DNA of 64,000 nt from Lumbricus terrestris (GCA_949752735.1 OX457037.1:36213371-36277370); one strand, 5' to 3'; positions 49,383-62,209 are shown, numbered from the stretch's first letter. Numbers and translations are program-made. Notes: generated by a model from the letters alone, not told the origin.

Positions 49383-49505
49383 ATGGCGCTTATTATAAAA
49401 ATGATTTTCTGTGTTTTCACTGTTTTGTCTGCGGCAAACTTACTGTCAGAGATAAAGGTTCAATTAGAGAAGTCCAAAGTACACGAGCTTGAATGTCGAG
49501 GTTAA
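49383..49505 (+). CDS. Short ORF, 40 residues with signal-peptide-like start (doubtful)
   Basis: ATG at 49383; MALIIKMIFCVFTVLSAANL resembles a signal peptide with a hydrophobic core and small residues near A-N. Charged residues follow, ending ELECRG before TAA. No family recognised. It may be chance or a first exon whose donor I cannot find. It lies 40 bp after the CRE/octamer/YY1-like cluster. Confidence 0.2.
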   Translation: MALIIKMIFCVFTVLSAANLLSEIKVQLEKSKVHELECRG

Positions 49506-51204
49506 CGCGAGAAGAGCATCGGCGGCTAAAAACTACAGCCAGAGACATGCAATCGATCGCAAGCAAAATAGGCCTAATGTAACTAATGCTGTGTCAGTCC
49601 AATTATACGATCTAACCTAAAATCTACAAAAAGAGTAGGCCTAGTTAATAATTTTGTAGATAAATTGCCAGAAGACAAGTAGCCTAAATTTAGGATTAGA
49701 ATCGACGTCAAGAAGGGATTTAAAAAAATAAATGTAAGTTCCAGTAACTTGGGCCTACGTATACCAGAGTAAGCAGACTTATGAGCCCAGCACGAGCGAT
49801 GTTGAAAGTTAACCTACAAAATTATAAGCGACACCGTGCATGCATGCAGATTACAAAATTTAATGTCAATTTATGAAATGATTAAGTCGGCTGCCGGACA
49901 GCAGAACTTAGCCCAAACGATTTACTCTGCTGATATTTAAGCAGTTCCAGAACACTGGTCACAAAGTCGTAGAAAATAGCACATGTCATGTCAAAATTGA
50001 TGTGTAGGCCTATTGACAGTTCCGCTTTTACAAGGTCGATGCTCAGCTAGGTTTAATTGCGATTGCTAGACAACAGGTCGTCCATAATGCTGAACGCTCT
50101 CTCGCAAAAAGCATTAAAACGGAATGAGAGAATATAGGCCTACGAAGGACAAAATATGCTAGGCCTATACTGAGTATCAGAGGTTTGTAAAGTTTTGAAA
50201 CTTCAAACAAGCGCTGTCCAACATTTGATGTTCAGCCAACAACGTCAAATTCATCGAACAATCTATTAAGTTTAGTGTGCAAAATAAGAACAATATTGTG
50301 GAATGTGGGTCCTAACAGCAAATTCCCGGACAATTTGGGATCAGTCCGGGACACGGGACACACAGGGCCAATTCCGGGATTGTCCCGGCGAATCCGGGAC
50401 GGTTGGCAGCCCTATGTACGTTGGAAGAAGCCCAGCCATGTATACAGACCGTGAAGCAGCAAAAAGCATAGATCGACCTAGGCCTACTTGTTAATTATAG
50501 CAGATTTGGGCTCCGGCCGAAATTCGCTTCAGGGATTCGGGTCGATCCAGGCTGGATGGTGTTTAGACCGATATATCTATTAAGGCATAGGCCTATGGAT
50601 AGATCAATAGGCCTATGACGATAACTTTATTCCATCAACTAACAATTCACCGTGTAACGGCGTGTAGCCTACGTTGACAACAGTTCACAGCTGTACACCA
50701 ATATGGCCGACCACATAGGCCACGCCCTTTTGCAATCCCAGAATAAGCCAATACAACGTTGTTATGAATTAGAAGATCCACTCTGTTCCACAGTCAATGT
50801 GTGTTGTTAGGCCTACATGTTTAACGACACTGCCATTTCAAAGATTAGCCTATTAGTACCGCCACGCCATTTAGGTGCACAGTAAAACCAGTAGGCCTAT
50901 TATTGATTAAATACCCTAAGCGCACGCAGGCCTACGCGCTGCGCCTGCTCGTCTAGTTGACGTGTACCAGGTAGTTTGTTTCAAGACACATTGCTTTTGT
51001 TTTGACGCCATCTATCATCTGCTGTCTGTCTGTTGGACGTGACTGTCAACTTGTGTCAAGCGCGCAATTCCCAGGGATAGTCTGTTGATTCACAATGAAG
51101 CAAACGACAAAACAGAAAGTGGAACTAAATACGACACTTCGTGTCAAATGTAGGCTATTCTCTAGATGCACACCTACTAACATATATAGGCCTACTGTTT
51201 TATC

Positions 51205-51452
51205 CAGCGTTTAACCTAGACGACTCTGGGGGAGGGGAGAGTTCTCCCACTCCCAGGAATGAATTCCCCCCCCCCCAGGAAAAATCGCAGTGTTGCATAC
51301 ATGTAGGCTAAATATACTATATAGATATTCGTTTAATTCGTGAAAAACGTCCAGGTTGACACACCGCAGCCTGGTTACATGGTGAGATCAAGAGGGACAA
51401 ACATCATAAAATGAAATTAAAATGTCTTACTAAAAACATCATTGTTAATGAG

Positions 51453-51499
<47 letters not shown>

Positions 51500-52009
51500 C
51501 GATATTCGCTAAATGAGTAGGTCTATAGGACCTACAATATTGTTGACGTTATAACAGAAGCACCGGCGGCCAGAGGGCAAATGCCCAGGGACACGGCGAC
51601 TTTCAGGGACCTGTGCTATGTATACAGCGGCGCCCCCAGGATTTTTTTCTTGTACGCACAACAAGGGAAAATTTTCGCCGGGTCGCCGAAAAAACAGATG
51701 ACCTTTTTTCTAGTCATCATTCTACTCTCATCCCCCAGAAAAATTAAATGTGTAACAATTTTCCTTTCCCCCAAACGTGTGCACGCGCATATGGACATGC
51801 AGGAAATTGTATGGATGGCACTGTTAAATTTAGCAAGAAAACCGAAAGAATGACTAAAAAAGTCGTCAGAAAAACTGGCCCAACACAAGGAAGTGTCGTC
51901 GGTAGCTCAGCGGCCGGTTGCTGTCCGTCCGCCCAAAAGTCCGCCCAAAGCGGACGTTTTCCCGGCACGAATTCCCTTCCTCCAAAGCAGGAGACTAGAT
52001 TAAGCACTG
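51205..52009 (+). mobile_element. CAGTGTTTAATC transposon family, degenerate copy
   Basis: CAGCGTTTAACCTAGACGAC to ACTAGATTAAGCACTG with flanks GTTTTATCC/GGTTTATCC. It contains arm 2 of the inverted duplication and a TA array (51457-51496), which lies just inside. Confidence 0.65.
51507..51719 (+). repeat. Inverted duplication, arm 2
   Basis: Partner of 47851-48062. Similarity stops in the TA array on one side and at GTCATCA inside the MITE on the other. Confidence 0.88.
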
Positions 52010-52150
52010 GTTTATCCATGCGTGGTGGCTGTCTCCGTATAGACCTAATGCACACCATAGTAATTATTCCGCTTCAGTTGCGTCTGTTTCGGCTCAAATT
52101 AATTACTTTGAATAGACGAATTATATACGTGGACATATAATTATCATTTA

Positions 52151-52863
52151 CTAGCTGGGGTACCCGGCGTTGCCCGGGAAATTTAGGAATCGACCCGCTC
52201 TGGCCACAACCCCACCACACCTCACCTCAACCCCCACCTCTCCCAACCCGCTCAAACCCCTCACCCATCCACCCAACCAACACCTCCACTCCACCACCCC
52301 CACCCCACCAACTCCACTTCATCCCCGCCCCCACCACACCCTACAACACTCCAACCTTCACCGGCACGCCACCCGTGAAATTAGGGTTTTCGGGGAAATT
52401 GACCCCCACCACCCTCTCCATCCTCAAACTCCCCCACCCACCCCACAACACGCCACCACTAACTCCGACCTCCACCGGTACGCGTAAATCTACATCAACT
52501 GCTCTCGCCAATTATATATAATGGCCATGCAAGTGTTAAAGAAGGTGTTTAATAGACTGCCGTCTTACGGTTTTCGCCCCCCACCCTGGCCCCCATGGTG
52601 GTAGAGATTAGCCAACCCTCCATCGTGTGGTTCTGATGGCCCTCTGTCTGGGTAAAAATGTGAAATCAATAGCTGCGTGTTAGTGAAAATTTTGGAGGTT
52701 TCGCCCTCCCCACCCTGGCCCCCATGGTGGTAGAGAATCGCAAACCCTTCCACTGACTAATTTTGATGGCCCTCTTCCTATGTACAAAGTTTCAGATCAA
52801 TAGCTGCGAAACTGGGGGCGTGCATTCTGGACAAAGCCAGCCAAGTCCTTTCTTATATATAGA
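52151..52863 (-). mobile_element. Helitron-like non-autonomous element 3
   Basis: On the - strand it starts TCTATATATAAGAAAGG after A. It ends with hairpin CCCGGGCAACGCCGGG (52163-52178), then TACCCCAGCTAG before T. Same 3' end family as element 1. The interior has CACC-rich DNA and two copies of GGCCCCCATGGTGGTAGAGA. Confidence 0.75.
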
Positions 52864-53310
52864 TTTAGATATACATATAGGCCTACATGCATAATGTAGC
52901 CTATAGCCTACTTGAGTGGATGTACTTTGTGTATGCATGTATTTTTGTGCGTATAAACCTAGATGTGCAGTAATCATCACCGGTCATAACCGGTAATAAG
53001 CAGGTCTCTTAGAAATCAAAGGCGCTCGTGACAGGAATTAATCATGACAACCTCACATCACAGCTCAATAGAAGGATTAGAAGCCTTCTCAAGTTGAATC
53101 CAGTGACTGCTCTGTACTGGTCTGTAATGCAAACAAACCTGGCCTGCTTTAGGGATCTGTTTTAGAGACAATTATAGCAACATGTGCTTACTATAATATA
53201 GGCCGAATAGTATAGGCCTATTGGCCTATACCAGACGCACGTACAGTCGTACACTAGGCCTGTCATAATGAATAATTATGCTTAAACTGGTCTATGCGGA
53301 CAGCTATAGG

Positions 53311-53420
<110 letters not shown>

Positions 53421-54380
53421 CCTACCTGCGGGCGTTTCTATAGCAGGCTAAGCATTTGATCGCTGTTTTGGCCCATAGGCCTACGCGCGTCTGCCATTAT
53501 GAAATGGATTCTGCAGCAACTGTAGCGACAGCAGCAGTTGAAAATGACGGTCATTACAGTGAATAGTACGGTCGCTATTTCTCGGCTACTATTGTTTACT
53601 GCGAAAATTGACTCGTCGCGCTGAGGTACACGATTATTATAGGCTTAAACGGAAAACAGACAAGCATGGCCCGGCGACACGTGCCTACAACTCTTCAAAT
53701 CCCCTTCTCTCTCCCTTGTACCTCCCTCCCTCCCTCCCTCCTTCCCATCTACCCAACTCATCCTGCAGTGTCCTCTCGCGCTGGTTCTCGGTTAAAATTA
53801 ATAAACCATTAGGGCGATTAGAGGGGGGTGTTCGTAGACAGTTTCTCCCTGCGAGAACCCTGGAGCAGCGTCCACGCTGATGGTACTGATAGTATATATC
53901 TGTGTGTATTTAGACAGAGACAAGGCCACTTCCTGTAATTAGGACACAAACACACACACAGTGTCACACGCATATTATGTATACACATAGGCCTATATAC
54001 AGATACGTGTGCAATTATACATACACAGATGCGGGTGATTTTGAATTTGAGCGATTCAGTGTTTAAGGCCTCTTTGTACGAATACATGAATGGTGCGTTT
54101 AAGCCGCATTTATTAGCCATAATATCCCTCTATGTAGGCTAGGCATTTTTATCTTAATCATAGTAGGCATGATGCATAATATAATAGTTATGCTATCACT
54201 TACATTCATGTTTAACCTATGCTAGTAGCCTTCTATTACATGTAGGCTAGGCCTACTGTGGTTAGCATCAATGATCAGCCGTTAAATTTTAGACCTGCCT
54301 TCAATTTAGGCTCGTAGGCCTATTTGGTTATTAGCCAAGTTGTGCATTCTCATGACAGAATGAATAGGTCTATGTATTTG

Positions 54381-54581
54381 CACTTGCTGTAGCGCCCCTA
54401 CAAGAGCTGCTCAGAAGCACTCCCGACTACTGTGTGGACACCGAATCGAAGTTTCACACCGAAGCGCTTGAGCAATTGCGAGTTACAGACTTGCCCAAGG
54501 TCCCTACGGCTTGAGGTGGATTCGAACCTGCAAACCTCCGGCTGCAAGGCAACGAACATACCCACTACACCACTGCGCCCA
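54381..54581 (-). mobile_element. tRNA-derived SINE (family A), full length
   Basis: - strand A box TGGTGTAGTGGG and B box GGTTCGAATCC in full, with the family tail at 54381-54420. Confidence 0.9.
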
Positions 54582-54749
54582 GCAAAAAATAATATGGCGC
54601 CCAGCGATTGGCTCCTGAGTGGCGCTTTAGAAATTTGGAGATTACGATTACGATTATGTGACGGGCGGACCAATACCTATAGGGGGCCTAGGCCTATCGC
54701 TCATGTGTTGCAGAGTTTCAGAACCTGTTTTGGCTAACCCTGGGCACAT

Positions 54750-55170
54750 ATGGTGAGAATTGCCGACAGTGGCGTCGCCATGGAAGCTAGGGGGCTAAGC
54801 CCCCCCAAATGGTCATCAGGTTTTTTGTACAGTGAAAATGGAAAATGATTTTTTTGAGATTTCGACTAAATCTAAGCCCCCCCACCCAAAAAAAGTCTTC
54901 AGGTTTTTTGGGACAGGGTGAATGAAATATTTTCTTGAGATTTAGACCAATAATGACTAAAAAAAGTTGTCAGAAATTTAGGCGAATGAAAATGGAACAT
55001 TTCCTGCGCGAATCGTCTCCTTCAACTCCTGGACCAAGTCTCCGCCCACGGTCGATCTTCAGCCCCCAATACTGAAATCCTGGCGCCGAGGTTGGGTTTT
55101 TCAACCCCCCAATTTTTCTTAGAGCCACATAGTAAAGTCTGTTTTTCACACCCCAATTCTAAAACTTTCA
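54750..55170. mobile_element. MITE of the GTGAGAATTG family split by a GGCGGCGCC-group MITE
   Basis: TGGTGAGAATTGCCGA (54750-54765) is followed by CAGTGGCGTCGCC...GAAATCCTGGCGCC (54766 to about 55087). The older MITE interior then resumes (GGTTGGGTTTTTCAACCCCC, AAGTCTGTTTTTCACACCCC). Confidence 0.7.
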
Positions 55171-56283
55171 TCCTGTTCATGACTCACAACACTCTTTGCG
55201 TGCACATTCACCGCAGCCTCAATTGTAATTCCACGTTCTGGCTTTCTCACAAGAAATGGATTTTATTACTCGAATGCTTTACACTTGTTAACATATTTTG
55301 CTTTACATTACTTTTCATGTACATTAGGCTACAAGGTCTTTTTTAACGTGCAGTTGTACACAAAATGTGCAGTTCTAAATGGATTTGTGCAGTTGTAGAA
55401 ACACTTCTGTACAGTTAAAACTAGCAAAAAATGGTCATTGTCCTCCGATTTGAAGTAATTTACCATGGAGGATGGGAGGGAAAAGAACGAGTTGTGCAGT
55501 ACTGTTCTAAAAGTTCCTTAAAAACATCCCTGTAGGCTACTATACGTTATCATTAGGCCTACTTCTATGTGTTATATATTGCGCAATTGTAGGCCTAGAT
55601 GTCTCATTGTGCACATGCAAATGGAGTAATAAAGGATATAAAACGACATGTTCTTAATTTCCTCAACAGATTACGCAACAATTGAGTTAGTCTACGTGCA
55701 ATAAGTAATTATTTATGGACCTGTCTGACTTGAGCGGCATTGTAATTCGCACTTGGCCTAATCTAACTTATGATGGGCATGTGCGTAGGACCGATATTGT
55801 ATATATAGGCCTTATATATATAATAATAGTAATAATATAGATTTTTCGCTTGATCTCGGCCGAGAGCACCTCTGAGTAGGTAGGCTACTTTGAAGGGCCT
55901 TGAAAGACCGCTATATAAATTCTGATTGATTGATTGGTTGATATAGTAAGACGCTTGTAGAAAAATTACTGAGGGGATCAGACATTAATTTATGTGGAGT
56001 TGTGGTGCGCAATGGGTCCTAACAAATACTAGGAGGTTGAACCCCTCGTTATATATGCGTAATCTACAGTGTTTAATCTAGACGTCTCTGGGGGGGGGAA
56101 AGTTCCCCGCCCCAGGATTGACATTTCCCCCCCCCAGAAAAATTTGACGAAATGATATTGGTTTTTAGTTACTGCTTTCATCATTGTTTTACATGAAGTG
56201 TTATAATATACCGTGATATTATTTATTATTATATGATTATAATTACATTATTTTACTACTATAATATATGATACTATCATGTT

Positions 56284-58400
56284 AAGATGACACCTTAAAA
56301 TGCAGCCATTGCAATGTGGAAATTCAAAAAGTTTCTAATAAGTCACTGAAAAAGTACAGCTATTTTGTCAAGACGTCACCTTAAAATGCTGCCATTGCAA
56401 TGTGGAAATTCAAAAAGTTTCTAATGGCTCACTGAAAAAGTACAGCTATTTTGTTAAGACGACACCTTAAAAGGCTGCCATTGCAATGTTTTCAATTCAA
56501 AAAGTTTCTAATGGGTCACTGAAACAGTACAGCTATTTTGTTAGGATGACCCCTTAAAATGCTGCCATTGCAATGTGAAAATCCCAAAAAATTTGATGTG
56601 TCACTGAAAAAGTACAGCTATTTTGTTAAGACAACACCTTAAAATGCTGTCATTGTAATGTGGAAATTCAAAAAGTTTCTAATTGGTTACTGAAACAGTA
56701 CAGCTATTTTGTCAAGATGACCCCTTAAAATGCTGCCATTGCAATGTGGAAATTCAAAAAGTTTCTAATTGGTTACTGAAACAGTACAGCTATTTTGTAA
56801 AGATGACCCCTTAAAATGCTACCATTGCAATGTGGAAATCAAAAATTTTTCTAATGGGTCACTGAAAAAGTACAGCTATTTTGTTAAGACGACACCTTAA
56901 AATGCTGCCATTGCAATGTGGAAATTCAAAAAGTTTCTGATGGGTTACTGAAACAGTACAGCTATTTTGTCAAGATGACCCCTTAAAATGCTGCCATTGC
57001 AATGTGGAAATTCAGAAAGTTTCTAATTGGTTACTGAAACAGTACAGCTATTTTGTTAAGATGACCCCTTAAAATGCTACCATTGCAATGTGGAAATCCA
57101 AAATTTTTCTAATGGGTCACTGAAAAAGTACAGCTATTTTGTTAAGACGACACCTTAAAATGCTGCCATTGTAATGTGGAAATTCAAAAAGTTTCTAATG
57201 GGTCACTGAAACAGTACAGCTATTTTGTTAAGATGACCCCTTAAAATGCTACCATTGCAATGTGGAAATCCAAAATTTTTTTAATGGGTCACTGAAAAAG
57301 TACAGCTATTTTGTTAAGACGACACCTTAAAATGCTGCCATTGCAATGTGGAAATTCAAAAAGTTTCTGATGGGTTACTGAAACAGTACAGCTATTTTGT
57401 CAAGATGACACCTTAAAATGCTGCCATTGCAATGTGGAAATTCAAAAAGTTTCTAATTGGTTACTGAAACAGTACAGCTATTTTGTTAAGATGACCCCTT
57501 AAAATGCTACCATTGCAATGTGGAAATCCAAAATTTCTCTGATGGGTCACTGAAAAAGTACAGCTATTTTGTTAAGACGACACCTTAAAATGCTGCCATT
57601 GTAATGTGGAAATTCAAAAAGTTTCTAATGGGTCACTGAAACAGTACAGCTATTTTGTTATGATGACCCCTTAAAATGCTACCATTGCAATGTAGAAATC
57701 CCAAAAAAAATTAATGAGTCACTGAAAAAGTACAGCTATTTTGTTAAGACGACACCTTAAAATGCTGCCATTGCAATGTGGAAATTCAAAAAGTTTCTAA
57801 TGGCTCACTGAAAAAGTACAGCTATTTTGTTAAGACGACACCTTAAAATGCTGCCATTGTAATGTGGAAATTCAAAAAGTTTCTAATGGGTCACTGAAAC
57901 AGTACAGCTATTTTGTTATGATGACCCCTTAAAATGCTACCATTGCAATGTGGAAATCAAAAAAAATTTAATGAGTCACTGAAAAAGTACATCTATTTTG
58001 TTAAGACGACACCTTAAAATGCTGCCATTGCAATGTGGAAATTCAAAAAGTTTCTGATGGGTTACTGAAACAGTACAGCTATTTTGTTAAGATGACCCCT
58101 TAAAATGCTACCATTGCAATGTGGAAATCAAAAAATTTTCTAATGGGTCACTGAAAAAGTACAGCTATTTTGTTAAGACGACACCTTAAAATGCTGCCAT
58201 TGTAATGTGGAAATTCAAAAAGTTTCTAATGGGTCACTGAAACAGTACAGCTATTTTGTTATGATGACCCCTTAAAATGCTACCATTGCAATGTGGAAAT
58301 CCAAAAAAAAATTTAATGAGTCACTGAAAAAGTACAGCTATTTTGTTAAGACGACACCTTAAAATGCTGCCATTGCAATGTGGAAATTCAAAAAGTTTCT
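56284..58400 (+). repeat. 86-bp satellite array inside transposon copy 2, about 25 monomers
   Basis: Monomer core ACACCTTAAAATGCTGCCAT, TTGCAATGTGGAAATTCAAA, AGTTTCTAATGGGTCACTGA and AAAGTACAGCTATTTTGTTA. Two variant types (ACACC...GCTGCC and ACCCC...GCTACC with AATCCAAAATTTT) alternate in a higher-order pattern. Confidence 0.95.
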
Positions 58401-58540
58401 TGGGGAGGGGCACTTCCCCCTCCCCATACCCCTCCCCTCCCAGTCTCGGTGCTACGCGCATCACGAGTGTCCTTCGGACGTTCAAATGTCTCCCCCCAGA
58501 AACCCCAATTCCCCCCCCCAGAGTTCCCCCCCTCCAAGGT

Positions 58541-59064
58541 GTTTACAACTATGGTACATGCCTTTATCTCCTCACGAATTGACTACTGTAACTCCCTACT
58601 AATTGGGCTTCCTAAAGTTCGCTTGTCATCTGTACAATCTGTCTTAAATTCTGCTGCTAGACTTATTGCACGACTTCCTCGATACTCGCACATCTCTACA
58701 TTCATGACTCATGACCTTCACTGGCTTCCGATCTTTGCCCGAATCAGATACAAAGTCTTGCTTCTAGTTACTAAGTCCCTGCAGGGCTTAGCGCCTAAAT
58801 ACCTGTGTGACTTAATGTGTAAGCCTCTTTCTGCAAGATCTTCACGCCCTCTTCGTTCTGCTGACCGCTTTGATCTATTTGTACCCAGATCACGAACATC
58901 ATTAACCCAACACCGAGCTTTTGCTATTGTTGGTCCTTTAATTTGGAATCACCTTCCTTCTGAAATTCGTGGCAGGATTCTTGTAGGAAATTCACCTGCA
59001 TCTTTTCGCTGCTTGAAGACTTTTCTTTTTTCATGGGCCTGTCACGCTGAGAGCGCTTCTGAAT
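58541..59064 (+). pseudogene. CR1/L2-like LINE reverse-transcriptase C-terminus
   Basis: 174-codon open segment: HAFISSRIDYCNSLLIGLPK, SVQSVLNSAARLIARLPRYS, HDLHWLPIFARIRYKVLLLV, RAFAIVGPLIWNHLPSEIRG and CLKTFLFSWACHAES. These blocks are diagnostic of the C-terminal part of CR1/L2-type LINE ORF2. It ends with a stop and the tail TTTACAAATGCTTTATTAGA with (TTAGA)n to 59119. 5' truncated, as LINE insertions usually are; no RT catalytic motif is present. Confidence 0.88.
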
Positions 59065-59688
59065 AGCTCTGCTGTGAGAAGCGCTTTACAAATGCTTTAT
59101 TAGATTAGATTAGATTAGAGTTGGGGGACTAGATTAAACACTGCGTAATCTACATGCACATGCCTGAGTTGTCCTATACATAATTTATACTTCCATGGAT
59201 ATAGGCCTACAAGCGATTTGTTGCACGTGACACGAAGGTTCAGTATAGCTTTGGCAAGTTCACTGAGGTGTCAATGTGCGCTGGCATGCATGTTGCAGCA
59301 ACAGTACAGCTGAGGATGAATGGTTGAATGCACCCTGCGACACAACTGAAACCAATTAGCAGGGTATAGGACTCTAATACAACGACGGCATTCGACAAGT
59401 ATAGGCTTATAATAGTAGTGTACCCCGTAACACAGACACGCGCTTAGAAATACGACACGGTCAATTATATACTCTGTTTACGCATTTATTTCTCAATGTA
59501 TAATTTTTTCCACGTAGGACTATATACTATATAGAGTCATGTAGGCCTAGATGTCCCAATGCATAGGCCTATGCCTAGGCATAGCAACGTGGCAACGTGG
59601 AGACAACAGGATTCAATTGTCTCTTCCCGGTTTTTATAGATACTCAACTAATAACCTGCATTATAGTATTTTGCCAATGGTCTGTTAT

Positions 59689-60361
59689 CAGTGTTTAATC
59701 TAGACGTCTCTGGGGGGAAAGTTCCCCCCAGGATTGACATTTCCCCCCAGAAAAATTTGACAAAATAATATTGGTTTTTAGTTACTGTTTTCGTCATTGT
59801 TTTACATGAAGTGTTATAATGTACCGTGATATTATTAATTATTATATGATTATAATGACATTATTTAGTAGGCTACTATAATAATTATATGATACTATCA
59901 TGTTAGGATGACACCTTAAAATGCTGCCATTGCAAATGTGGAAATTCAAAAGGTTTCTAATGGGTCGCTGAAGAAGTACAGCTATTTTGTTAAGACGACA
60001 CCTTAAAATGCAGCCATTGCAATGTGGAAATTCAGAAAGTTTCTAAAGGGTCACTGAAAAAGTACAGCTATTTTGTTAAGATGACACCTTAAAATGCTGA
60101 CAAGCAATGTGAACATTCAGAAAGTTTCTAATGGGTCACTGAAAAAGTACAGCTATTTGGTAAAGATGACACCTTAAAATGCTGCCATTGCACGGTGGAA
60201 ATTCAAAAAGTTTCTGATGGGGAGGGGCGCATCCTCTCCCCATACCCCTCCCCCTCTCAGTGCTACGCGCCTCACGAGCGTCCTTCGGACGCTCAATTGT
60301 CTCCCCCTCCCAGAAACCTCAATTCCCCCCCCCCCAGAGGAGGGGACTAGATTAAACACTG
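59689..60361 (+). mobile_element. CAGTGTTTAATCTAG transposon, copy 3
   Basis: 673 bp with the same termini, about four monomers (59905-60215) and flanks GGTCTGTTAT (59679-59688; right copy from 60361). Left and right arms match copies 1 and 2. Confidence 0.92.
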
Positions 60362-60394
60362 GTCTGTTATGCTTGGATCGTGGATGCCTTCAGC

Positions 60395-60669
60395 ATAGGC
60401 GGAGACCTGGGCGGAGACTTGGGGGAGGGCGGAAAGATTTTTGATGGGCGAATGGCTGAGTGTCGCAGAAAAATTTCCATCTTTTGCCGGCCAAAATTTC
60501 CGAGGACCGGCGAAATCTCGAAAAAAAATTCTATTTTCGCCGCCCAAAAAGTTGATGACCTTTTTTTAGTCTTGGCGCTCAACGATTGGGGGGACAAATG
60601 CATGGCCGTCCCCCAACACCTCCGTTGGGGGGGCCGTCCCCTGCCCCCCCCGTAGGTCTCCGCCCATGC
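60395..60669. mobile_element. MITE with CATAGGCGGAGAC/GTCTCCGCCCATG termini
   Basis: Same group as 45395 and 60888. Confidence 0.7.
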
Positions 60670-60887
60670 TCTTCAGGAGTTAGGCTACTTCCCATCGAAG
60701 TTAAGTCGGTAACGTCCCTGGATCTATCCTGTGTGGAGAAAGTGCTTGCGAAGTGGTTATAGCGCGACAGACGACTGAGAAAGCTCTGAATCATTTCCAC
60801 ATTCTGAAACCTTTTCACAGTACCATGCACCGAGCTTTGGAAATACTTGTAGATGTTACATGCCAAATATTGTAGTAGGCCTACAAC

Positions 60888-61268
60888 CACGGGCGGAATT
60901 TGGTTTCCGTTCTTGGGGGAGCTAGAAAAAACTTTGGCTTTGGGGCGGAGACTTGGTCCAGAACGAGCGGCGCCGACAATATTTTCTCGGTCAAAACATT
61001 TATCCCCCTTTTTAGCCATTTAGTTGAAATCACATGAAAACATAGCCTACTATTTTTCTCGAACAAAAGTTATGACATTTTTAGTCATTCGATCATCCGA
61101 TTGAAGTTTCATTAAAAGGTGAAAAGAGCCAGACAATTTTTTTTAGTCTGGCCCTTCTTGGGGAGGTTATAAGCCCGTGAAAAGATAGCGTTTTCACGGT
61201 TAAAAAGCTGAATCTGGGCCATTTTGGAGGGGCTCAGCTCCCCTAACCCCTGATAAACTCCGCCCATG
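60888..61268 (+). mobile_element. MITE with CACGGGCGGAATTTGG/AAACTCCGCCCATG termini
   Basis: 381 bp flanked by CCTACAAC (60880-60887, 61269-61276). The left part matches the MITE nested at 6811. Confidence 0.9.
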
Positions 61269-62209
61269 CCTACAACAAGCGACCATTATTTTGAGGCTCC
61301 ACCGCATAATATGTCGAAGCCTAGGCCACAAGTGTCCCTGTTGGTCCCACTCTCTCTGCTCAGGGGACATCGGTATCTGTCGCTGCTAGATACAAAGTTA
61401 ATTGTATACAGATGTATAACCATAATAAATTGTAGCATCTTCGAGGCATACGACGATGCCTGCCCAGTGTCCATGCGTCATGCCTGCCTCAGCAGCCGCC
61501 TGACTTACTTGAAACCTCTCGCTCATTGTATAGGAGCTACAACAAAGCCATCTTTCTATTCGCCCCATTGATGGCAGATCCATTACATGTGGTTCTGCTT
61601 ATAAGATGGTAACAATGCACGATTGTTCGCGCACTCTAAGAACAAAATAACCCAAAGTGACGGTATACATGTGTAGGCCTACTTGTGTAGGCACTGTAGG
61701 GCCTATATATATAGGGCCAACCATTGTGTAGGCCAATATGAAATCGTGTTCAAATTATAACATGTATATATTATAGGTCTAGGCTACATAAAATTACGCG
61801 CTGTTGAACTGATCGGTCATAAAAGGCCGTGATTTAGTAATTGACTTGCGACCAACAACAACTAGGCCTATTCACAAAATCGGATTAAAATTATTCAGTG
61901 CATGATTCCAAGCATCTAGGCTTTTTCTCCAGGCCGAACTAAAATTAGAGCATAGGCCTATTATATAACAATTACTATCCCCTATAGACTATACAATAAA
62001 CGTACCGGTATAGGCTACGATCAATGATGCATATATGTAGCCTATGGAGAGTTCTGCATTATATTCTAAACATTATTATCACAGCGAGTTAGGTTTCAGC
62101 ACAAAGGTCCGGAGTTCAAATATATAATCTTACCAAAGTAGATTTTTAGGAGGGGGCTGCACTCAATCGATTGGCCATGACGCTCGGTTTGCAATGCGGA
62201 GAGTAGGGC

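Larger units (their letters stand above)
56067..59143 (+). mobile_element. CAGTGTTTAATCTAG transposon, copy 2, with large satellite array and nested LINE
   Basis: 3,077 bp between CAGTGTTTAATCTAG and CTAGATTAAACACTG. The flanking repeat GCGTAATCTA is at 56057-56066 and 59143-59152. It contains about 25 monomers and a LINE 3' end inserted near 58540. No transposase recognised. Confidence 0.9.

Noticed and set aside
47784..51853. Identical protein MPRDTATFRDLCYVYSGAPR at two places, suggesting a conserved gene
   Set aside because: It is explained by the inverted duplication of a MITE edge; no conserved family.
56284..58400. Regular repeats as a CRISPR-like or rDNA-spacer array
   Set aside because: Whole 86-bp units repeat without spacers and lie inside a TIR element.
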